Assembly: GCA_014208095.1 (NCBI GenBank)
Contig: JACHMT010000001.1
Span: 1,984,001 to 2,048,000 of the forward strand
Reading direction: 5' to 3'
DNA from: Actinospineispora eucalypti
GTDB taxonomy: Bacteria; Actinomycetota; Actinomycetes; Mycobacteriales; Pseudonocardiaceae
Length of the DNA stretch: 64,000 nucleotides
Shown here: in pieces, positions 38,757-47,929 of the stretch
Layout of the letters: every line of letters begins with the position of its first letter
Numbering within the stretch: position 1 is the stretch's first letter
The notes under the pieces: model-generated
Databases searched by the model: none
What the model saw: the letters and a program-made list of their open reading frames with translations, nothing else
What the model was told of the DNA's origin: nothing
Program-made: the position numbers and the translations under genes

Positions 38757-40223
38757 ATGATGGGCTACCTGGTGTGGAACCGGCCGGAGTTCGCCGACCG
38801 GGTCTGCCTGCGCGACGAGGCCGTCGAGCTGACCTACGGGGAGTTGGCCAGCCGGGTGGACGCGGCCGCCGAGCACTTCGCCACGCTCGGCGTGCGGCGT
38901 GGCGACGTGCTGGCCATCGTGCTGCCGAACCGGGTGGAGTTGCTCATCGGCCTGTTCGCCGCGTGGCGCCTGGGCGCCACGGCCAGCCCGGTGAACCCGG
39001 TGTTCACCCCGCGCGAGGCCGGCTACCAGATCCGCGACTCCGGTGCGGTGCTGCTGCTCACCGAGCAGCCCGACGCCGACTACGACGTGCCGCTGGTGCT
39101 GGCCGACGACCTGCCCACCGAGCCTCGGGGCACGCTTCCCCCGCCGGAGGTGTCGCCGGAGGACCTGGCGCTGCTCATCTACACCAGCGGTTCCACCGGG
39201 CGGCCCAAGGGCGTCATGCTGGACCACGCCAACCTGGTCGCCATGGTCGGCACCATCGCCGAGGCGCTGGACCTCGGGCCGGACGACCACGGGCTGCTGG
39301 TGCTGCCGTTGTTCCACGTCAACGCCATCTGCGTGAGCGGGTTGGCGCCGATGCTGGTCGGCGCCCAGGTGACCATCCTGACCAGGTTCGCCCCGGCGAC
39401 CTTCCTCGACGCCATCGAGCGCTACCGGCCGACCTACTTCTCCGGCGTGCCGGCCATCTACGCGCGGCTGGCCGGGCTGCCGGAGGACGTCCGCCCGGAC
39501 GCCTCCTCGGTGCGTTTCGCGGTGTGCGGTGCCGCGCCGGTCGCCAAGGAACTGCTGGAGCGCATGGAGGCGCGGTTCGGCTTCCCGGTGGTGGAGGGCT
39601 ACGGCCTGACCGAGGCCACCTGCGCGTCCACCTTCAACCCGCTGTACGGCGTGCGCAAGCCCGGCACGGTGGGGCCGGCGCTGCCCGGCCAGCGGGTGGC
39701 GGTGATGGCGCCGGACCGCACCCCGCGCGGGGTCGGGCAGGTCGGCGAGGTGGTCGTGCGGGGCGCCAACGTCATGCGCGGCTACCTGAACCTGCCGGCG
39801 GCGACCGAGCAGACGCTGGTGGACGGCTGGCTGCACACCGGGGACGTCGGCTACCTGGACGAGGACGGCTACCTCACCCTGGTGGACCGGATCCACGACA
39901 TGATCATCCGAGGTGGGGAGAACATCTACCCCAAGGAGATCGAGTCGGTGCTCGGCAGCCACCCGTCGGTGATGGAATCCGCCGTGATCGGCGCGGCCGA
40001 CGAGGTGTACGGCGAGGTCCCGGTGGCCTACGTGGTCCTCTTCCCGAGTGCCCTGATCACCGCCGATGAGCTGACCGAGTACTGCCGGGGCGCGCTCACC
40101 AAGATCAAGCTGCCGGTGGCGGTGCACCTGGTGGACGAGCTGCCCAAGAACTACGTCGGCAAGATCGACAAGCCGGCCCTGCGGCACGCGCTGCGCGCCC
40201 CGAGCGTGGGGCGGGCGCTCTAG
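38757..40223 (+). CDS. Acyl-CoA synthetase / AMP-dependent ligase
   Basis: A 488-residue ANL-family ligase. The motifs LLIYTSGSTGRPKGVMLDH, EGYGLTEATCASTFNP, GWLHTGDVGYLDEDGYL, the hinge DRIHDMIIRGGENIYPKEIE and the C-terminal LPKNYVGKIDK with the catalytic lysine are intact. TAACGT at 38744-38749 lies 7 nt before the ATG, which has no ribosome site, so the mRNA may be leaderless. The substrate is unknown; the size fits medium-chain or aryl-acid CoA ligases. The LysR gene 9 bp downstream may regulate it or be co-transcribed. Confidence 0.88.
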   Translation: MMGYLVWNRPEFADRVCLRDEAVELTYGELASRVDAAAEHFATLGVRRGDVLAIVLPNRVELLIGLFAAWRLGATASPVNPVFTPREAGYQIRDSGAVLLLTEQPDADYDVPLVLADDLPTEPRGTLPPPEVSPEDLALLIYTSGSTGRPKGVMLDHANLVAMVGTIAEALDLGPDDHGLLVLPLFHVNAICVSGLAPMLVGAQVTILTRFAPATFLDAIERYRPTYFSGVPAIYARLAGLPEDVRPDASSVRFAVCGAAPVAKELLERMEARFGFPVVEGYGLTEATCASTFNPLYGVRKPGTVGPALPGQRVAVMAPDRTPRGVGQVGEVVVRGANVMRGYLNLPAATEQTLVDGWLHTGDVGYLDEDGYLTLVDRIHDMIIRGGENIYPKEIESVLGSHPSVMESAVIGAADEVYGEVPVAYVVLFPSALITADELTEYCRGALTKIKLPVAVHLVDELPKNYVGKIDKPALRHALRAPSVGRAL

Positions 40224-40232
40224 GGCGCTCCG

Positions 40233-41123
40233 GTGGAGCGGCGGCAGTTGGAGTACTTCCTGGCCGTGGTGGAGCACGGCGGGTTCACCAACGCCGCGCG
40301 GGTGCTTCACGTGGCGCAGCCGTCGCTGTCGCACGCGATCGCCGCGCTGGAGTCGGAGCTGGGCGGGGCGTTGTTCCACCGGCTCCCGCACGGCGCCGTG
40401 CTGACCGCGGCCGGGGATGCGCTGGTGGCGCCGGCGCGGCAGGTGGCGCGCGACCTGGCGACGGCGGCCTCGTCGGTGCGCGAGGTGCTGGGGCTGTCCG
40501 GCGGGCGTCTGGACATCGTCGCCCAGACGACGCTCGCGGTGGACCCGCTGGCCGGCCTGCTGGGGGAGTTCCTGGGTAGGCACCGGAACGTGGAGGTGCG
40601 GGTGACCGACCCGGAGCAGGGCGCCCGGGTCAGCCACCTGGTGCGCAGCGGCGCCTCCGAACTGGGGCTGCTGGACGCCCGCATACCGGTGCCCGACCTG
40701 GCCGGGATCCTGCTCGCCGAGCAGGACCTGCACCTGGTGCTCCCGCCGGCGCACCCCGACCCCCCGGAGGAGCCGGCCCGGCTGGCGGACCTGGGCGCGC
40801 TGCGGTTCGTCGCCCCGCCGAAGGGCACCGCCACCCGCGACATCCTGGACGACGCCCTGCGCGAGGCCGGGGTGGAGCCGGTCATCGCGGTGGAGACCGC
40901 GCACCGGGCGATGATCGTGCCGCTGGTCCTGGCCGGTGGCGGGGCCGCGCTGCTGCCCCGGTCGATGGCCGCCGACGCGGCCACCAAGGGCGCGACAGTG
41001 CTGCGCACCGAACCGGCGGTCCGGTTCCGCGCGCGCCTGGTCTGGCGCCCCGGACCCCTCTCCCCAGCAGCCGACCGATTCGTCTCCCTGGCCCGCCCCG
41101 CCCCCATCCTCCCGATTCAGTGA
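40233..41123 (+). CDS. LysR-family regulator (CynR/CbbR-like)
   Basis: A 296-residue LysR protein with the N-terminal HTH (ERRQLEYFLAVVEHGGFTNA, VAQPSLSHAIAALESELG) and a two-lobed effector domain. GTG start with little room after the ligase stop, so the two genes are probably one transcript. Its last 9 bp are already part of the 22-bp repeat array, which therefore encodes the final residues and stop codon. Confidence 0.87.
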   Translation: MERRQLEYFLAVVEHGGFTNAARVLHVAQPSLSHAIAALESELGGALFHRLPHGAVLTAAGDALVAPARQVARDLATAASSVREVLGLSGGRLDIVAQTTLAVDPLAGLLGEFLGRHRNVEVRVTDPEQGARVSHLVRSGASELGLLDARIPVPDLAGILLAEQDLHLVLPPAHPDPPEEPARLADLGALRFVAPPKGTATRDILDDALREAGVEPVIAVETAHRAMIVPLVLAGGGAALLPRSMAADAATKGATVLRTEPAVRFRARLVWRPGPLSPAADRFVSLARPAPILPIQ

Positions 41124-41268
41124 CTTCAGCACGCTGATTCAGTGACTTCAGCACGTCGGTTCAGTCACTTCAGCACGCTGATTCAGTCACTTCAGCACGT
41201 CGGTTCAGTGACTTCAGCACGGTGATTCAGTCACTTCAGTAGGGCGGTTCAGTGACTTCAGCAGGGGC
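41115..41268 (+). repeat. Seven tandem 22-bp repeats (forward array)
   Basis: Seven exact-length 22-bp units with consensus RTTCAGTSACTTCAGCACGYYG start at 41115, 41137, 41159, 41181, 41203, 41225 and 41247. The spacer part alternates CACGCTGA/CACGTCGG, giving a higher 44-bp period, and the last two units drift (TAGGGCGG, CAGGGGCG). The first unit overlaps the LysR stop. The opposing array at 41527 carries the same unit in reverse. Confidence 0.9.
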
Positions 41269-41526
41269 GGCGCGAGGATTGCCGCGACGGGCTCGGCTGG
41301 GTTGGGTGCCGGGTTTGGGCGCGGCCTGTCGCGTGGGGTTGAGGCGGGGCGTCGGGCGGCGACGGCCAGGGCGGGCCAGAGGAGAAATACTTGCCGTTCC
41401 GGGAGCTTAGCGATCTTGAGTTGGGTTCGCGACCCACTGCCGATCGCTCGGGGCGGGACCGACCCTGAGCGCGCTGGTCACGCGGCGCGTCACGGCCGGC
41501 CACCCCGTCCCAGCGCCCTTGGGTCG
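41269..41526. other. Gene-free spacer between the two repeat arrays
   Basis: This 258-bp stretch contains no frame with convincing coding character on either strand. GGAGAAATAC near 41380 looks like a ribosome site but is not followed by a usable start. The spacer is framed symmetrically by the inverted 22-bp arrays. Confidence 0.6.
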
Positions 41527-41625
41527 ACCTGCTGAACCGCCCTGCTGAAGTGACTGAACCGACGTGCTGTAGTCACTGAATCAGCGTGCTGAAGTGACTG
41601 AATCGGCGTGCTGAGGTCACTGAAT
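41527..41625 (-). repeat. Four tandem 22-bp repeats plus a partial unit (reverse array)
   Basis: Units at 41538, 41560, 41582 and 41604 are the reverse complement of the forward array unit, and 41527-41537 is a partial copy. As in the forward array, the innermost unit has the variant spacer AGGGCG, so the array seems to be an inverted duplication of the other. It ends ~140 bp before the MFS permease start. Confidence 0.88.
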
Positions 41626-41767
41626 CGCGGGGGAGGGGTATAGACGGGTTGAATGGGATCGATCGGATATTGGTCTCGGTCCGGGCGCGCCAAACGTTGT
41701 CGCGGGCCGAACCGGCTTGCGAGTGTGGTTTGCGACACATCGACCGCCAGCCACCCGGAGTCTCGCC

Positions 41768-43144
41768 ATGAGTTTTACCGCCATCGACGATGCTCCGGTC
41801 GGCCGGTTCCATCGCAAGCTCGCCATGGCGTGCAGCGGGGGGCCGCTGCTGGACGGCTATCTCCTGGGCATCGTCGGCATAGCGCTGACCGGGATCAGCG
41901 CCGAGATGCGGCTGGACACGACCACGGCGGCGGTGGTCGGGGTGGCCGCACTGGTGGGGATGTTCTTCGGCGGCCTGGTGTTCGGCCCGATCACCGACCG
42001 GGTCGGCCGCAAGACCATGTACACCCTGGACCTGCTGGCGTTGATCATCGCCTCGGCGCTGTCCATGTTCGTCACCGAGACCTGGCAGCTGATCGTCCTG
42101 CGGTTCGTGATCGGGGTGGCGATCGCGGCGGACTACCCGATCGCCACCGCGCTGCTCACCGAGTGGCTGCCCCGCCGGCACCGCGCCCGGATGTTCACCT
42201 CGGTGATCATCATCTGGTACGTCGGCACCGCGTTGGCCTACCTGGTCGGCTACCTGGTCATCGAGATCCTCGGGGACGCCGGCTGGCGGTGGATGCTGGG
42301 CAGCTCCACGATCCTGGCGGTGGCGGTGTTCCTGCTGCGGATCGGCACGCCCGAGTCGCCGCGCTGGCTGGTCGCCTCCGGCCGGGCCCAGGAGGCGGCC
42401 CAGGTGGTGGAGAGCACGCTGGGCACCCCGGTCGCCGAGGCCGAGCTGGCCGCGCTGGCCCCCGAACCCACCGCCTCGCGGGGCAGCATCGCCGCGCTGT
42501 TCCGGGGGATCTACCTGCGCCGGATCACGTTCGTGGTGATCTTCTTCAGCTGCGCGATCATCCCGCTGTTCGCGTTGCTGACCTTCGGGCCCCAGCTGCT
42601 GGGGTCCCTCGGCCTCGGGCACGGGAACCTCAGCAACCTGGGCACCGCGGTCATCAACCTGGTGTTCGCCCTGGGCTGCCTGCCGGCGATGCGCCTGCTG
42701 GAGACGGTCGGCCGGCGCAAGACGATCATCTGGTCGTTCGCGCTGATGGTGTTGCCGCTGCTGGTACTGGGCGCGTGGAGCCACGCCCCCGGGGTGATCG
42801 TGGTCATCCTGTTCTGCCTGTACGCGCTGTTCTCGGGCGGCCCGGGAATCCTGGAGTGGGGTTATCCCAACGAGCTGTTCCCCACCCACGTCCGCGCCGC
42901 CGCGGTCGGCATGGCGGTCGCGCTGACCCGGTTCGGCGCCGCGATCGGCACGTTCCTGGTCCCGATCTCGCTGGTGAGCCTGGGCACCTCGGCGACGATG
43001 TACATCGGCGCCGGCATCACCTTCGTCGGCTTCCTGGCCTGCGTGGCCTGGGCGGAGGAGACCCGGGACCGCTCGCTGGAGGACACCGGCGCCAGCGTTC
43101 CCGCCCCCAGACCCGTCCCGTTGACCCGGGGGGAGACCGCGTGA
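41768..43144 (+). CDS. MFS sugar-type transporter
   Basis: A 458-residue 12-helix permease of the major facilitator sugar-transporter family. The loop 2-3 motif FGPITDRVGRKTMYTLD, the helix 4-5 region GVAIAADYPIATALLTEWLP followed by RRHRARM, PESPRWLVASGR after helix 6 and ELFPTHVRAAAVG near helix 11 are characteristic. GGAG lies 8 nt before the ATG. Its stop overlaps the arylsulfatase start (GTGA), so it probably imports the sulfate ester that the sulfatase hydrolyses, or exports the product. Confidence 0.9.
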   Translation: MSFTAIDDAPVGRFHRKLAMACSGGPLLDGYLLGIVGIALTGISAEMRLDTTTAAVVGVAALVGMFFGGLVFGPITDRVGRKTMYTLDLLALIIASALSMFVTETWQLIVLRFVIGVAIAADYPIATALLTEWLPRRHRARMFTSVIIIWYVGTALAYLVGYLVIEILGDAGWRWMLGSSTILAVAVFLLRIGTPESPRWLVASGRAQEAAQVVESTLGTPVAEAELAALAPEPTASRGSIAALFRGIYLRRITFVVIFFSCAIIPLFALLTFGPQLLGSLGLGHGNLSNLGTAVINLVFALGCLPAMRLLETVGRRKTIIWSFALMVLPLLVLGAWSHAPGVIVVILFCLYALFSGGPGILEWGYPNELFPTHVRAAAVGMAVALTRFGAAIGTFLVPISLVSLGTSATMYIGAGITFVGFLACVAWAEETRDRSLEDTGASVPAPRPVPLTRGETA

Positions 43145-45501
43145 CCGGCTTCCGGGGCGACCGCCACGTGCTGCCCGAGCCCGACCCGGTGACCGTGGTG
43201 ACCACCGCGCTCGGCATCCACGAGCAGACTGCCCCGTTCACGGCGGTGGCCCCGACCCAGCCGCCGCCGGGCGCGCCCAACGTGGTGATCGTGGTGCTGG
43301 ACGACCTGGGTTTCGGCACCTCCAGCTCGTTCGGCGGGCCGTGCGAGATGCCCACCGCCGACCGGTTGGCCGACGACGGGCTGCGCTACACCCGGTTCCA
43401 CGTGACCGCCCTGTGCTCGCCCACCCGGCAGGCGTTGATGACCGGGCGCAACCACCACTCGGTCGGCATGGGTGGCACGACCGAGATGGCGACCGCCGCG
43501 CCCGGCTACAACGGGTTCCGGCCCCGCAGCGCCGCCACGCTGGCCCAGATCCTGCAGGGCAACGGCTACAGCACCGCCGCGTTCGGCAAGTGGCACCAGA
43601 CCCCGCCGAGGGAGATCAGCCCGGTCGGGCCGTTCGACCGCTGGCCCACCGGGGAGGGGTTCGACACCTTCTACGGGTTCATGGGCGCGGAGATGAACCA
43701 CTGGTACCCGCTGCTCTACCGGGGCACCACGCCGGTGGAGCCCACCCGGAGGCCGGAGGACGGCTACCACCTGTCCGAGGATCTCGCCGACCAGGCCATC
43801 GACTGGGTGCGCACGCAGCGCGCACTCACCCCCGGCCGGCCGTTCTTCACCTACCTGGCATTCGGCGCCTCGCACGCCCCGCTGCACGTGGCCCCCGAGT
43901 GGCAGCGCCGCTACCGGGGCCGGTTCGACCACGGCTGGGACGCCCAGCGCGAGCTCACCCTCGAGCGGCAGAAACACCTCGGCGTGGTGCCCGAGGAAGC
44001 CGAGCTCGCCCGGTGGGCCGACGGGGTGCCGCACTGGTCCCAGCTCTCGGACAACCAGCGCGCGCTGGCCTGCCGGTTCATGGAGACCTTCGCCGGGTTC
44101 ACCGAACACGCCGACGCCCAGGTCGGCCGGTTCGTGGACGCCCTGGCCGAGCTGGGCGAGCTGGACAACACGGTCTTCCTCTACCTGCTCGGGGACAACG
44201 GCGCCTCGGGGGAGGGCGGCATCGAGGGCACCACGGTCGAGCACCGGCTCGGCCACGGAGTGGTGGACGACCCGGAGGCGATGATCGCCGACCTGGACGC
44301 CATCGGCGGCCCCCGCACCTACCCGATCGCCCCGGTCGGCTGGGCGCTGGCGCTGAACACCCCGTACCAGTGGACCAAGCAGGTCGCCTCGCACCTGGGC
44401 GGCATCCGGGACGGGCTGATCGTGCACTGGCCGGCCGGCATCGCCGAACGCGGCGGGCTGCGCCACCAGTTCCACCACGTCATCGACGTGCTGCCCACGG
44501 TGCTCGACTGCGCCGGCATCCCCGAGCCCACCAGCGTGGCCGGCGTGGCCCAGAAGCCGGTCGAGGGCGTCAGCATGCGCTACACCTTCGACGGCCCCCG
44601 GGCCGCCGACCGGCGCCGGACCCAGTACTTCGAGATGTGCGGCAACCGGGGCATCTACCACGAGGGCTGGATGGCCGTGACCCGCCACGGCATCCCCTGG
44701 CAGATGGTGCCCGAGGCCGGGCGGAGCCTGCGCGCCGACCGCTGGGAGCTGTACCACCTCGACCGCGACTGGACCCAGGCCCACGACCTCGCGGACCGCC
44801 ATCCCGACCGGCTGCGTGAGCTGCAAGAGCTGTTCCTGATCGAGGCGGCGAAGCACCAGGTGTTCCCGCTCGACCCCCGGGTCACCGAGCGGGAGAACCC
44901 GACGCTGGCCGGGCGCATCGACCTGCTGGGCGATCGCCGCGAGGTCACCTACTCGGCCGGGATGCGCCGGTTCACCGAGGAGACCACGCCCAACGTGAAG
45001 AACCGGTCGCACACCATCGCCGCCGACGTGGAGATCCCGGCCGGGGCCGGCGGCGTGATCATCGCCCAGGGCGGCCGGTTCGGCGGCTGGTCGCTGTACT
45101 GCGTGGACGGGCGGATCCACTACGACTACAACTACTTCGACCTGGAGCACTACACGGTGCGCACCGCCGAGGCGCCGCCCCCGGGCCGCCACGACGTGCG
45201 CGTCGAGTTCCACTACGACGGCGGCGGGTACGGGATGGGCGGCACGGTGGTGGTCACCGTGGACGGCGTCAAACGGGCCGACGGCCGCGTGGAACGCACG
45301 ATTCCCTACTACTTCTCCTTCGACGAGACCCTGGACGTCGGCGTCGACCTGGGCACCCCGGTCACCGACGACTACCCGCCCATCGACAACGCGTTCACCG
45401 GAACCGTGCACACCGTGCGCATCGAGCTCGACGGACTCGCCCCGGACCCGGACCCGTCCGCCGAGACTGCCAGGGAACGCCGCATCCTCGCCGCGCAGTG
45501 A
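43141..45501 (+). CDS. Arylsulfatase (type I, formylglycine-dependent)
   Basis: A 786-residue sulfatase. C92-S-P-T-R96 within ALCSPTRQALMTGRN is the motif whose cysteine is converted to formylglycine. The metal-binding start VVIVVLDDLGFG, KWH in AAFGKWHQTPP and LGDNGASGEG supply other active-site residues. There is no signal peptide, so it acts in the cytoplasm, like the mycobacterial AtsA/AtsD type of similar length. The ~200-residue C-terminal part is beta-rich (FGGWSLYCVDGRIHYDYNYF). Coupled by GTGA overlaps to the permease upstream and to its activating enzyme downstream. Confidence 0.93.
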   Translation: MTGFRGDRHVLPEPDPVTVVTTALGIHEQTAPFTAVAPTQPPPGAPNVVIVVLDDLGFGTSSSFGGPCEMPTADRLADDGLRYTRFHVTALCSPTRQALMTGRNHHSVGMGGTTEMATAAPGYNGFRPRSAATLAQILQGNGYSTAAFGKWHQTPPREISPVGPFDRWPTGEGFDTFYGFMGAEMNHWYPLLYRGTTPVEPTRRPEDGYHLSEDLADQAIDWVRTQRALTPGRPFFTYLAFGASHAPLHVAPEWQRRYRGRFDHGWDAQRELTLERQKHLGVVPEEAELARWADGVPHWSQLSDNQRALACRFMETFAGFTEHADAQVGRFVDALAELGELDNTVFLYLLGDNGASGEGGIEGTTVEHRLGHGVVDDPEAMIADLDAIGGPRTYPIAPVGWALALNTPYQWTKQVASHLGGIRDGLIVHWPAGIAERGGLRHQFHHVIDVLPTVLDCAGIPEPTSVAGVAQKPVEGVSMRYTFDGPRAADRRRTQYFEMCGNRGIYHEGWMAVTRHGIPWQMVPEAGRSLRADRWELYHLDRDWTQAHDLADRHPDRLRELQELFLIEAAKHQVFPLDPRVTERENPTLAGRIDLLGDRREVTYSAGMRRFTEETTPNVKNRSHTIAADVEIPAGAGGVIIAQGGRFGGWSLYCVDGRIHYDYNYFDLEHYTVRTAEAPPPGRHDVRVEFHYDGGGYGMGGTVVVTVDGVKRADGRVERTIPYYFSFDETLDVGVDLGTPVTDDYPPIDNAFTGTVHTVRIELDGLAPDPDPSAETARERRILAAQ

Positions 45502-46376
45502 CCCGGGCGGAGCGGGAGGTGCTCCGCGGGATGGTGCTCATCCCCGGCGGGGAGTTCCGCATGGGTGCCGAGGATTCGGAGGCCTCACCGGCCGACGGCG
45601 AGGGCCCGGTACGGGTTGTGCGGCTGGACCCCTTCCACATCGACGCCTGCGCGGTGACGAACCGCCAGTTCGCCGGGTTCGTCAAGCACACCGGCCACCG
45701 CACCGACGCCGAGCGCCACGGCTGGTCCTACGTCTTCGACGGGTTGCTCATCCCGGCGGGCCGGGCCCACGTCCGGCCCGGCACGGTGCCCGGGGCGACG
45801 TGGTGGCGCCCGGTCGACGGCGCGTTCTGGCGGTCCCCCGAGGGCCCCGGTTCCTCGGTCGCCGAGCGCCCGAACCACCCGGTGGTGCACGTGTCCTGGA
45901 ACGACGCCGAGGCCTACGCCGGCTGGGCCGGCAAGCGGCTGCCCACCGAGGCCGAGTGGGAGAAGGCAGCGCGGGGCGGCCTGGACGGCGCCCGCTACCC
46001 GTGGGGCGACGAGCTCACCCCGCGTGGCCGGCACCGCTGCAACATCTGGCGGGGCGATTTTCCCGCGCGCCACACCGGCCACCTCGGCACCTGCCCGGTC
46101 AACGCCTTCGGCGCCAACGGGTACGGCCTGTACAACGTGGCCGGCAACGTGTGGGAGTGGACCTCGGACCGCTGGTCCACCGGCTGGCACCGGGCCGACA
46201 CCCCACGGACCCGGGTCAACCCGCGCGGCCCGGACGACGGGGACAGCCGGGTCATCCGGGGCGGCTCGTACCTGTGCCACCACAGCTACTGCAACCGCTA
46301 CCGGGTCGCCGCCCGCACCTACAACACCCCGGACAGCGGCACCGGCCACATGGGCTTCCGCTGCGCCGCCGGCTGA
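45498..46376 (+). CDS. Formylglycine-generating enzyme (sulfatase-modifying factor)
   Basis: A 292-residue SUMF1-family oxidase that converts the sulfatase motif cysteine to formylglycine. MVLIPGGEFRMGAED opens the domain, KRLPTEAEWEKAARGG and AGNVWEWTSDRW follow, and GGSYLC260HHSYC265NRYRVAAR supplies the two copper-binding catalytic cysteines with the spacing known from bacterial FGE. The final HMGFRCA is also canonical. Start GTG overlaps the sulfatase stop, guaranteeing co-production with its substrate protein. Confidence 0.95.
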   Translation: MTRAEREVLRGMVLIPGGEFRMGAEDSEASPADGEGPVRVVRLDPFHIDACAVTNRQFAGFVKHTGHRTDAERHGWSYVFDGLLIPAGRAHVRPGTVPGATWWRPVDGAFWRSPEGPGSSVAERPNHPVVHVSWNDAEAYAGWAGKRLPTEAEWEKAARGGLDGARYPWGDELTPRGRHRCNIWRGDFPARHTGHLGTCPVNAFGANGYGLYNVAGNVWEWTSDRWSTGWHRADTPRTRVNPRGPDDGDSRVIRGGSYLCHHSYCNRYRVAARTYNTPDSGTGHMGFRCAAG

Positions 46377-46386
46377 CCCGCCCCGG

Positions 46387-47388
46387 TCAGCCCAGCACTC
46401 CCAACCGGAACGTGATGCGGGACCGGTACAGCTCGCCCGGGCGCAGCACCGTGCTGGGAAATCCGGGCCGGTTCGGCGAGTCGGGGAAGTGCTGCGGCTC
46501 GATGCAGAAGGCGTCGCCCTGGCGCACGGTCCGGCCGCCCCGGGTCACGATGCTCCCGTCGAGGGCGTTGCCGGTGTACAGCTGGAAGCCCGGCTGGTCG
46601 GTGAGCACGGTCAGGGTCCGGCCGCTGCCCGGTTCGTCGACCCGGGCGGCGAGGCGCATCCCGGACGGCGGGCCGTCCAGGACCATGGTGTGGTCGAAGC
46701 CGCGCGCGCGGAGCAGCTGTGGGTGGTCCCGCCGGGTCCGGGTGCCGAGGTGTCCACCTTCGCGCAGGTCGAACGGGGTGCCGTCGACCGGGGCGATCTC
46801 CCCGGTGGGGATCAGCCGGTGGTCGACGGGCAGGTAGTGGGCGGCGGGGATGTGCACGAGGTGCCCGTCGGTGGACCCGCCCCGGCCAGTGAGGTTGAAG
46901 TAGCTGTGGTTGGTGAGGTTGACGACGGTGGGCCGGTCGGTGCGCGCGGTGTGCTCGATGTCCACCGCGCCGGTGCGCACCGTGTACGTGACGGCCACCT
47001 CGAGGTTTCCGGGGAAGCCGTTCTCGCCGTCCGGGCTGGTGCGGCGGAAGGTGACGGAGCGGCCCCCGCCGGGGAGCGTGCGCACCGGGTCGGCGTCGAA
47101 GATCTGCTGGTCGAAGCCGTGCGGCCCGCCGTGCAGCGCGGCGCCGTCCTGGTTGGTGGGGACGGAGTAGCGGTTGCCGTCGATCTCGAAGGTGCCGCCG
47201 GCGATGCGGTTGGCGTAGCGGCCGATGGTGGCGCCGAGGCGCGCCCGGTCGCCCCGGTAGTCGTCCGAGTCCAGGCCCAGCACCACGTCGGCCGACGTCC
47301 CGGCCCGGTCGGGGGTGCGCAGGCGGGCCAGCCGGGCGCCGAGCGGGACGACGGCCGCCTCGATGCCCGGTGCGCGCAGCTCGATCAC
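46387..47388 (-). CDS. galM: Aldose 1-epimerase (galactose mutarotase)
   Basis: A 333-residue mutarotase that interconverts alpha and beta anomers of hexoses. Typical segments are TIGRYANRIAGGTFEIDG, NQDGAALHGGPHGFDQQIF, the catalytic-histidine TNHSYFNLTGRG, and the glutamate region FCIEPQHFPDSPN. There is no signal peptide. The GTG at 47388 is chosen because it begins the conserved domain; no ribosome site is obvious and the frame stays open to 47502. Convergent with the sulfatase operon. Confidence 0.88.
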   Translation of the reverse strand: MIELRAPGIEAAVVPLGARLARLRTPDRAGTSADVVLGLDSDDYRGDRARLGATIGRYANRIAGGTFEIDGNRYSVPTNQDGAALHGGPHGFDQQIFDADPVRTLPGGGRSVTFRRTSPDGENGFPGNLEVAVTYTVRTGAVDIEHTARTDRPTVVNLTNHSYFNLTGRGGSTDGHLVHIPAAHYLPVDHRLIPTGEIAPVDGTPFDLREGGHLGTRTRRDHPQLLRARGFDHTMVLDGPPSGMRLAARVDEPGSGRTLTVLTDQPGFQLYTGNALDGSIVTRGGRTVRQGDAFCIEPQHFPDSPNRPGFPSTVLRPGELYRSRITFRLGVLG

Positions 47389-47549
47389 CGGATGCTCACG
47401 AGCACAGGGTAGCGGCCGAGCCGTCACGCTATCGGGCTGATGACCAGCGCGATCGTTGCCGACCTTGGTATAAATGTGACCGGTGAGACGAGAGTGACTC
47501 AAGCGTGAGTCGTGCTCACCCCGGGTAAAGGATGGATCGGCGGTCTCTG

Positions 47550-47795
47550 ATGAACGTCAAAAGGCTCGTTGGATGGGCCGTGGTCATTTTCGTGCTGTTC
47601 TGGATTATTTCCGCCCCGGGCAACGCGAGCGGTTCGGTGAACAACCTGTTGTCGAACCTGAATGACGCCGGGACCTCGATGACCAACTTCGTGGGCGGCG
47701 TCATCGCGACCGACGGGAGCCGCTCGTACGACCGGGACCGCGACGACCGGGACCGCTCATGGGGCCACGACCGGGACCGCTCCGACCGGAACTAA
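47550..47795 (+). CDS. Small membrane protein with Asp/Arg-repeat tail
   Basis: An 81-residue protein: a short basic N-terminus, one membrane helix (VGWAVVIFVLFWIISAPGNA), an amphipathic part (VNNLLSNLNDAGTSMTNFVG) and a tail of alternating Asp and Arg (SYDRDRDDRDRSWG). ATG at 47532 is in frame and possible, but has AAAGG directly against it; 47550 gives the common MNVKRL-type start of similar actinobacterial proteins. Function unknown. It is alone between galM and an MHS permease. Confidence 0.6.
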   Translation: MNVKRLVGWAVVIFVLFWIISAPGNASGSVNNLLSNLNDAGTSMTNFVGGVIATDGSRSYDRDRDDRDRSWGHDRDRSDRN

Positions 47796-47929
47796 GGCGC
47801 GTCCCGCGGGCGCGCCCGATTGATACCCGTTCCGGCGGTAATGAGTGCCGATTCTGGTCTTGGACGAAACATTTTCGCGCTCTCTACGGTGAACGTCATC
47901 ACAGGCGTGATCCAACGAGGGGTTGATTC

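Noticed and set aside
41115..41625. CRISPR array
   Set aside because: The 22-bp units are contiguous without unique spacers, occur in both orientations, and no cas gene is present.
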